Positions 1 to 5,059 of a DNA stretch of 5,059 nt are shown here, in pieces (within the stretch, counting starts at the first letter, position 1; every line of letters starts with the position of its first letter). Below the pieces are notes generated by a model. The model did not search any database. It was not told where the DNA came from and saw only the letters and a list, made by a program, of their open reading frames with translations. The stretch is from positions 1-5,059 of the forward strand of contig DMYC01000238.1 of NCBI GenBank assembly GCA_003482695.1, given 5' to 3'. Made by a program: the position numbers and the translations under genes. Source of the DNA: Clostridiales bacterium UBA8960 (GTDB lineage: Bacteria; Bacillota; Clostridia; Peptostreptococcales; Acidaminobacteraceae).

Positions 1-779
1 CGGAAGTGTTCTATAAAATCAACGGCATCCACGTCCTTGAAAAGGAACTCGCGTCAAAAATGGGCATTAGAAAAGTGATCGTCGGTTCGGTTGGCATTCA
101 AGATGAAAATGTTTCATTGAATGAAATTGGATATGAAGCGGCTAAATATTTGAGTACTTTGATCAAAGAAAAAAGTATTGTTGGATTAACGGGCGGTTCT
201 TCGATAGAACGCGTGATAAATGGGTATAAAGGTGAGTGGGTTACGAACAAGGTCAAAGATGTCTTGGTCGTCCCTGCGCGAGGCGGACTTGGAAACAAGT
301 ACGAATACCAAGCAAATACGCTTGCTGAGAGATTGGCGAACAAAATTGGCGCACAATATCAAATGCTGTATACACAAGATAATCTGTCCCGAGCAACGAT
401 TGAAGAACTTAAGAATGAGCCTAACATCAAAAAAATTCTTGATAATATTTCCAAACTGGATATATTGCTCTTTGGTATCGGGCAGGCGAAAGTTATGGCC
501 AACCGTAGAGTGCTTTCAGAAGAAGAAGTGGATTATATCCTGGATAAGGGATCAGTCGCTGAATCGTTTGGTTATTACTTTAATAAGGATGGCGAAATCG
601 TTCATGAAATCAGCACCATCGGTATTGATTTGGAAACATTTAAAAAGTTAAAGCATGTTATAGCTGTGGCAGGTGGGGTTGACAAGACTGAGGCGATTAT
701 TGCGATCAGTAAACTCAATCCAAATCTCGTGTTGGTAACAGATGAACAAACAGCTAAGAAAATCCAAGAGGTTTTATAA
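1..779 (+). CDS. cggR: Central glycolytic genes regulator CggR, 3' part (N-terminus outside window)
   Basis: Transcriptional repressor of the SorC/DeoR type that controls the gap operon; in Bacillus subtilis it is relieved by fructose-1,6-bisphosphate. The frame is open to the left edge (first full codon at base 3), so the GTG at base 6 is internal. About 259 residues are visible against roughly 340 in the family, so the missing 80 or so should hold the helix-turn-helix. What remains is the sugar-phosphate-binding domain. Numbering the GTG codon as residue 1, it shows GLTGGSS at 60-66, VVPARGGLG at 88-96, QAN at 102-104, FGIGQAKVMANRR at 156-168, ESFGYYFN at 186-193 and AVAGGVDKTEAI at 220-231. 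From memory these match B. subtilis CggR block by block, including the ending LVTDE..AKK. It ends in TAA 23 nt before gap, consistent with co-transcription and autoregulation. The operator would lie upstream of the window. Family assignment is firm; the effector is inferred from homology. Confidence 0.95.
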   Translation, partial: EVFYKINGIHVLEKELASKMGIRKVIVGSVGIQDENVSLNEIGYEAAKYLSTLIKEKSIVGLTGGSSIERVINGYKGEWVTNKVKDVLVVPARGGLGNKYEYQANTLAERLANKIGAQYQMLYTQDNLSRATIEELKNEPNIKKILDNISKLDILLFGIGQAKVMANRRVLSEEEVDYILDKGSVAESFGYYFNKDGEIVHEISTIGIDLETFKKLKHVIAVAGGVDKTEAIIAISKLNPNLVLVTDEQTAKKIQEVL

Positions 780-784
780 ATTTT

Positions 785-791
785 AAGGAGG
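785..791 (+). promoter_or_regulatory. Ribosome binding site of gap
   Basis: AAGGAGG lies 11 nt before the ATG at 803, in the short AT-rich spacer after the cggR stop. It is a near-perfect Shine-Dalgarno match, as expected for a very highly expressed gene, although the spacing is slightly long. It supports the ATG at 803, which also places NGFGRIGR at the usual distance from the N-terminus. Confidence 0.85.
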
Positions 792-799
792 AAAAATAA

Positions 800-1861
<1,062 letters not shown>

Positions 1862-1885
1862 TAAGATTTCGGACTATGTCTGACC

Positions 1886-1913
1886 GTGAGCCCTGACATC
1901 TGTCAGGGTTCAC
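1886..1913 (+). repeat. Inverted repeat / RNA hairpin between gap and pgk
   Basis: Two 13-nt arms, 1886-1898 (GTGAGCCCTGACA) and 1901-1913 (TGTCAGGGTTCAC), are complementary except for one G-T pair, which becomes a G-U wobble in RNA. Two bases lie between the arms, so in practice the loop is four bases on a 12-bp stem. The downstream sequence is TTCACGTATG with no run of T, so it is not a normal rho-independent terminator, and pgk continues the operon 26 nt later. The stem ends 13 nt before the pgk Shine-Dalgarno. Likely roles, all inferred, are protecting the 3' end of a processed cggR-gap transcript, marking a cleavage site, or tuning pgk expression relative to gap. The rest of the 78-nt spacer shows nothing else recognisable. 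Confidence 0.8.
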
Positions 1914-1926
1914 TTCACGTATGAAT

Positions 1927-1932
1927 TGGAGG
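1927..1932 (+). promoter_or_regulatory. Ribosome binding site of pgk
   Basis: TGGAGG is followed by 7 nt and the ATG at 1940, an optimal spacing. It lies 13 nt after the gap-pgk hairpin, so a ribosome binding here would sit close to the base of that stem. Confidence 0.8.
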
Positions 1933-1939
1933 CCTAATC

Positions 1940-3133
1940 ATGTTTAGAAAAAAGACGATCGAAGATATTGATGTAAAAGGGAAAAGAGTATTGGTACGTG
2001 TTGACTTTAATGTACCGCTTAAAGACAATGTCATAACGGATGAAAACAGAATTTTAGGCGCACTGCCTACCATCAACTATTTAATTGAAAAAGGCGCAAA
2101 AGTGATTCTTTGTTCACATCTCGGCAAACCGAAAGCGGACAATCTAGATGCGTTCACGCTTGCACCTGTAGCTAAAAGACTTTCAGAGATTCTTGGGAAA
2201 GAAGTCGTGTTCCCATCAGAAGTCGAGGTCGTAGGTGAAAAAGCTAGAGCGGCTGTCGCAGCTATGAAAGAGGGCGATGTCGTTCTGCTTGAAAATACGA
2301 GATACCGTGCAGAAGAGACTAAGAATGGTGAAGCGTTTTCGAAGGATCTCGCATCTATTGCAGACTTATTCGTTAACGATGCATTTGGATCCGCACATAG
2401 AGCGCATTCTTCTACAGTTGGCGTTGCGGATTATGTCGAAACAGCGGTTTGCGGTTACTTGATTCAAAAGGAACTTAAGTTCTTGGGTGAAGCGATTGAA
2501 AGTCCTGAAAGACCATTCTGTGCGATTTTAGGTGGTGCGAAAGTATCGGATAAAATCAAAGTCATAGAGAACTTACTGACAAAAGTGGATACCCTCATCA
2601 TCGGTGGCGGTATGGCTTACACGTTCTTAAAAGCGCAAGGTTATAGCATAGGCAAGTCCCTAGTTGAAGAAGATAAGCTTGATTATGCGCTTCAAATGAT
2701 TGAAAGCGCTAAGGCAAAAGGCGTTGAGTTTTTACTCCCTATCGATCATATTATTGCAGCTGAGTTTAGTAAAGACGCTGAGCCGATCGTAACGGAAGGT
2801 CTTGGAATCGAGGTCGACTATATGGGGCTGGATATCGGCCCTAAGACTGCAGCGTTATATGCTGAAATGGCTGCTAAAGCAAAAACGATTATTTGGAATG
2901 GCCCAATGGGCGTGTTTGAATTTGAAAATTTTGCAGGCGGAACGATTGCGGTAGCGAAGGCACTTGCAGATTCTTCAGCAACGACGATCATCGGCGGTGG
3001 CGATAGTGCTGCAGCGGTGAATTATCTTGGATTTGGCGATAAAATGTCGCACATCTCAACAGGTGGAGGCGCATCGCTTGAGTTCCTTGAAGGCATCGCC
3101 CAACCTGGAATCGAAGCACTTAACGATAAATAG
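1940..3133 (+). CDS. pgk: Phosphoglycerate kinase
   Basis: Monomeric cytosolic kinase that transfers the acyl phosphate of 1,3-bisphosphoglycerate to ADP, giving ATP and 3-phosphoglycerate. The N-terminal substrate domain shows the signature RVDFNVP at residues 20-26 (Asp22, Asn24), Arg37, SHLGKP at 59-64, ENTRY at 118-122 with Arg121, and GSAHRAHSS at 150-158 with Arg154. The C-terminal nucleotide domain shows GGAKVSDK at 198-205 with Lys201, [13 protein letters not shown] at 219-231, WNGPMGVFE at 319-327, GGGDSAAA at 352-359 and [13 protein letters not shown] at 373-385. At 397 residues it is full length for a bacterial enzyme, and there is no fusion to TpiA. The ATG start has an ideally spaced TGGAGG and puts the signature at the usual position. 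It takes the product of Gap and feeds GpmI. The tpiA start follows after 8 nt, so the two are probably translated as a coupled pair. Confidence 0.99.
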   Translation: MFRKKTIEDIDVKGKRVLVRVDFNVPLKDNVITDENRILGALPTINYLIEKGAKVILCSHLGKPKADNLDAFTLAPVAKRLSEILGKEVVFPSEVEVVGEKARAAVAAMKEGDVVLLENTRYRAEETKNGEAFSKDLASIADLFVNDAFGSAHRAHSSTVGVADYVETAVCGYLIQKELKFLGEAIESPERPFCAILGGAKVSDKIKVIENLLTKVDTLIIGGGMAYTFLKAQGYSIGKSLVEEDKLDYALQMIESAKAKGVEFLLPIDHIIAAEFSKDAEPIVTEGLGIEVDYMGLDIGPKTAALYAEMAAKAKTIIWNGPMGVFEFENFAGGTIAVAKALADSSATTIIGGGDSAAAVNYLGFGDKMSHISTGGGASLEFLEGIAQPGIEALNDK

Positions 3134-3137
3134 GAGG
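3132..3137 (+). promoter_or_regulatory. tpiA ribosome binding site overlapping the pgk stop codon
   Basis: In TAGGAGG the last two bases of the pgk stop TAG are also the first two of the AGGAGG that serves tpiA, 4 nt before the ATG at 3142. Ribosomes ending pgk finish directly on this site, an arrangement that favours translational coupling. The spacing is short but functional spacings of this size are known. Confidence 0.8.
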
Positions 3138-3141
3138 CAAC

Positions 3142-3888
3142 ATGAGAAAACCCATTATTGCAGGAAACTGGAAAATGCATAAAACGGTTGCAGAAGGCGT
3201 TGCGTTTATTCAAGCGGTGAAAGACGAAGTCGCTGGAACGGATGTTGAAGCGCTTGTCTGTGCACCTTTTACATTATTACCGAGTTTAGTGGAAGCGGCA
3301 AAAGGCACATCTGTTAAAATCGGTGCGCAAAATATGCACTTTGAAGATAAAGGTGCATTCACTGGTGAAGTAAGCGCAGATATGCTACTTGATATCGGTG
3401 TGACGCATGTCATCATCGGACACTCTGAAAGACGTCAGTTTTTCGCAGAGACAGATGAGACGGTGAATAAAAAAGCCATTAAAGCGCTTTCTAAAGGTTT
3501 AACGCCTATCGTTTGCTGTGGAGAGACTTTAGAGCAGCGAGAAGCGGGTGAGACCAAAGCGCTTGTAAAAGTTCAAATAGAAAAAGCTTTTTCAGGTATT
3601 TCTGGAGCGGATGCGCCGAAAGTGGTCATCGCGTATGAACCAATTTGGGCGATTGGCACTGGTAAAACGGCGAGCAGCCAAGATGCAAATGACGTCATCT
3701 CCTATATTCGCGAAGTTCTTGAAGGGCTTTATGGCGATGATGTGTCAGAAGAAATCAGAATTCAATACGGCGGAAGCGTTAAACCATCCAATGCCTGGGA
3801 AATCATGAACGAATCGGACATCGATGGTGCACTTGTAGGCGGCGCAAGCCTTGAGCCGGGAGATTTCATCCAGCTCGTGAATTTCTAA
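3142..3888 (+). CDS. tpiA: Triosephosphate isomerase
   Basis: TIM-barrel enzyme, normally a dimer, that interconverts dihydroxyacetone phosphate and glyceraldehyde-3-phosphate in the cytosol. The catalytic set is complete: Asn9 and Lys11 in AGNWKMHK (7-14), the electrophile His94 in [11 protein letters not shown] (91-101), and the base Glu166 in [14 protein letters not shown] (164-177), where [11 protein letters not shown] is the mobile phosphate-closing loop 6. The phosphate-binding ends YGGSV (209-213) and GGAS (233-236) are present. Its 248 residues are typical of bacterial enzymes. The Cys125-Cys126 pair in [12 protein letters not shown] occupies the position where many homologues have CVGE; I recall the double cysteine from other Firmicutes, so it is not unusual. 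It lies 8 nt after pgk and 11 nt before gpmI, with no room for a promoter on either side, so it is an internal operon gene. Confidence 0.99.
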   Translation: MRKPIIAGNWKMHKTVAEGVAFIQAVKDEVAGTDVEALVCAPFTLLPSLVEAAKGTSVKIGAQNMHFEDKGAFTGEVSADMLLDIGVTHVIIGHSERRQFFAETDETVNKKAIKALSKGLTPIVCCGETLEQREAGETKALVKVQIEKAFSGISGADAPKVVIAYEPIWAIGTGKTASSQDANDVISYIREVLEGLYGDDVSEEIRIQYGGSVKPSNAWEIMNESDIDGALVGGASLEPGDFIQLVNF

Positions 3889-3892
3889 GGAG
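3886..3892 (+). promoter_or_regulatory. gpmI ribosome binding site overlapping the tpiA stop codon
   Basis: TAAGGAG contains the tpiA stop TAA and the Shine-Dalgarno for gpmI, with 7 nt to the ATG at 3900. It fixes the start of a reading frame that has no stop within the window. It repeats the stop/Shine-Dalgarno overlap seen at pgk-tpiA. Confidence 0.82.
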
Positions 3893-3899
3893 TAAACAC

Positions 3900-5059
3900 A
3901 TGAAAAAACCAACAGCATTAATCATCATGGACGGTTGGGGGCAAGCGAATGCTTCAGCAGGCAATGCGGTGGAAATGGCGAACACGCCAAACTATGATCG
4001 TTTGCTTGAGAAGTATCCTCATACGCTAATCGCGGCTAGCGGCCTTGATGTCGGTCTTCCCGAGGGTCAAATGGGCAACTCGGAAGTGGGACACTTAAAC
4101 ATCGGCGCGGGTCGCGTGATCTATCAAGAACTCACGCGCATCACAAAGTCGATCAAAGACGGTGACTTCTTTCAGAACCCTGAACTCGTCGGCGCTATGC
4201 AGCATGCGAAAACACATGGAACGAAACTTCATACTTGGGGACTTTTATCAGATGGCGGTGTGCATAGCCACATCGAACATTTAAAGGCACTGATTCAAAT
4301 GTCTAAAGACCAAGGCGTCGATAACATATACGTTCATGCTTTTATGGATGGTAGAGATACCTCACCTACGAGTGGCTTTTCCTATGTAAAGGAACTGGAG
4401 TCATTCATGGCTGAGATCCATTATGGCGTGATTGCCACCGTTTCCGGTCGATATTATTCGATGGATCGGGATAAGCGCTGGGAACGTATTGAAAAATCGT
4501 ACAACATGCTTGTAAAAGGCGAAGGAGAAAAATCGGACTCAGCTGTCGCCGTTTTCGAGAAGTCTTATGAGCAGGGCGTTACAGATGAGTTCATCTTGCC
4601 TACCGTCATCTTAAGTGGTGGACAGGCCATCGCTAAGGTCGCTGAAAACGATTCGATCATTTTCTTCAACTTTAGACCAGACCGCGCGAGAGAGATCACG
4701 CGTGCCATCGTCGATGTGGATTTTGATGGGTTTGAAAGAACGTATTTCCCGACGAAGTATGTAGGGTTCACTCAATATGATAAAACGATCGAAAATATTG
4801 GCATCGCCTATAAGCAACAGTCGATCGACAACACGCTAGGTCAGTATCTTGCACATTTAGGAAAAACACAACTTAGAATCGCAGAAACTGAAAAGTATGC
4901 ACACGTGACGTTCTTCTTCAATGGCGGCATCGAAGCACCAAACGAAGGCGAAGATCGCGTGCTCATCAATTCACCTAAAGTTGCGACTTATGACCTTAAA
5001 CCGGAAATGTCTGCCTATGAGATGACGGAGCGTTTGCTTTCAGAACTTGATCGCGACCA
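3900..5059 (+). CDS. gpmI: 2,3-bisphosphoglycerate-independent phosphoglycerate mutase, 5' part (C-terminus outside window)
   Basis: Converts 3-phosphoglycerate to 2-phosphoglycerate through a phosphoserine intermediate. It is an alkaline-phosphatase superfamily enzyme needing two metal ions, usually Mn2+. I translated 386 codons with no stop; the family is about 510 residues, so roughly 125 are missing, including the second group of metal ligands. Visible are the metal-binding Asp11 in LIIMDGWG (7-14), the nucleophile Ser61 in GQMGNSEVGHLNIG (56-69), His122 in LLSDGGVHSHIEHL (115-128), DGRDTSP at 149-155, SGRYYSMDRDKRWER at 181-195, FNFRPDRAR at 255-263 and AETEKYAHVTFFFNGG at 327-342. The phosphotransferase insert (about 75-310) is intact. 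It is unrelated to the cofactor-dependent GpmA. Known Bacillus and Clostridium homologues are sharply pH-sensitive, which matters in sporulation; whether this host sporulates is unknown. Arginine codons differ from gap and pgk: 12 of 17 are CGN. Confidence 0.97.
   Translation, partial: MKKPTALIIMDGWGQANASAGNAVEMANTPNYDRLLEKYPHTLIAASGLDVGLPEGQMGNSEVGHLNIGAGRVIYQELTRITKSIKDGDFFQNPELVGAMQHAKTHGTKLHTWGLLSDGGVHSHIEHLKALIQMSKDQGVDNIYVHAFMDGRDTSPTSGFSYVKELESFMAEIHYGVIATVSGRYYSMDRDKRWERIEKSYNMLVKGEGEKSDSAVAVFEKSYEQGVTDEFILPTVILSGGQAIAKVAENDSIIFFNFRPDRAREITRAIVDVDFDGFERTYFPTKYVGFTQYDKTIENIGIAYKQQSIDNTLGQYLAHLGKTQLRIAETEKYAHVTFFFNGGIEAPNEGEDRVLINSPKVATYDLKPEMSAYEMTERLLSELDRD

Noticed and set aside
6..8. 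GTG at base 6 as the start of the first gene
   Set aside because: The same frame continues to the left edge, no Shine-Dalgarno is visible, and the protein lacks the DNA-binding domain expected of CggR; it is an internal valine codon.
679..706. TTGACA with a TGCGAT 16 nt downstream as a promoter for gap inside cggR
   Set aside because: The -35 match is perfect but the -10 is only 3 of 6, and the bases encode the conserved VDK segment of CggR.
1870..1904. CggR operator in the gap-pgk spacer (CGGACTATGTC and CCTGACATCTGTC)
   Set aside because: The known operator is two direct repeats of CGGGAC-N6-TGTC. Here the first half-sites are altered and the internal spacings are 2-3 nt, and an operator after gap would be oddly placed.
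1886..1920. Gap-pgk hairpin as a rho-independent terminator
   Set aside because: No run of T follows the stem (TTCACGTATG), and pgk follows at once in the same direction with no other promoter in view.
1893..1926. CTGACA ... TATGAAT in the gap-pgk spacer as a pgk promoter
   Set aside because: The 21-nt spacing is too long, the -35 lies inside the hairpin arm, and the -10 is a weak match.
2701..2714. cre-like catabolite site TGAAAGCGCTAAGG in pgk
   Set aside because: It fits 12 of 14 positions of a loose consensus but fails the last two. Lys-Ala codon pairs (AAA GCG) make such matches frequent in these genes.
3479..3492. cre-like palindrome TTAAAGCGCTTTCT in tpiA
   Set aside because: It also fits 12 of 14, but it encodes an ordinary Ile-Lys-Ala-Leu-Ser stretch well inside the gene, far from any promoter.
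4565..4817. Two overlapping minus-strand open frames opposite gpmI
   Set aside because: The plus strand encodes continuous, motif-rich phosphoglycerate mutase here, and the minus-strand products are low-information.

Overview
The window is one uninterrupted plus-strand operon of lower glycolysis: cggR (3' part) - gap - pgk - tpiA - gpmI (5' part). A CggR-family regulator next to gap, this gene order, moderate-to-low GC, strong AGGAGG-type ribosome binding sites and a preference for AGA arginine codons all point to a Firmicute (Bacillota). A clostridial lineage is my best guess, but nothing here fixes genus or species.

Layout. Bases 1-779 hold the effector-binding domain of CggR; its DNA-binding N-terminus lies upstream of the window. 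Bases 803-1861 encode a 352-residue phosphorylating glyceraldehyde-3-phosphate dehydrogenase (GAPDH). A 78-nt spacer (1862-1939) carries a strong 13-bp hairpin without a U-tract. Phosphoglycerate kinase (1940-3133), triosephosphate isomerase (3142-3888) and a cofactor-independent phosphoglycerate mutase (3900 to the window end, cut after 386 codons) follow with spacers of only 8 and 11 nt. In each of those two spacers the Shine-Dalgarno sequence overlaps the preceding stop codon. No mobile element, RNA gene, CRISPR array, rho-independent terminator or convincing internal promoter was found. The minus-strand and alternative-frame open frames are shadows of these genes.

How the genes work together. 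TpiA interconverts the two triose phosphates. Gap and Pgk turn glyceraldehyde-3-phosphate into 3-phosphoglycerate, yielding NADH and ATP, and GpmI makes 2-phosphoglycerate. Enolase is the expected next gene but lies outside the window. By analogy with Bacillus subtilis, CggR would repress the whole operon until fructose-1,6-bisphosphate accumulates.

This is mostly a conventional housekeeping region and I do not see a new system. The most notable point is the GAPDH. Its sequence and insertions look like the long form known from kinetoplastid glycosomes and some bacteria, not the short GapA normally found behind CggR in Bacillus. The second point is the gap-pgk hairpin, a plausible RNA-level control or processing element.
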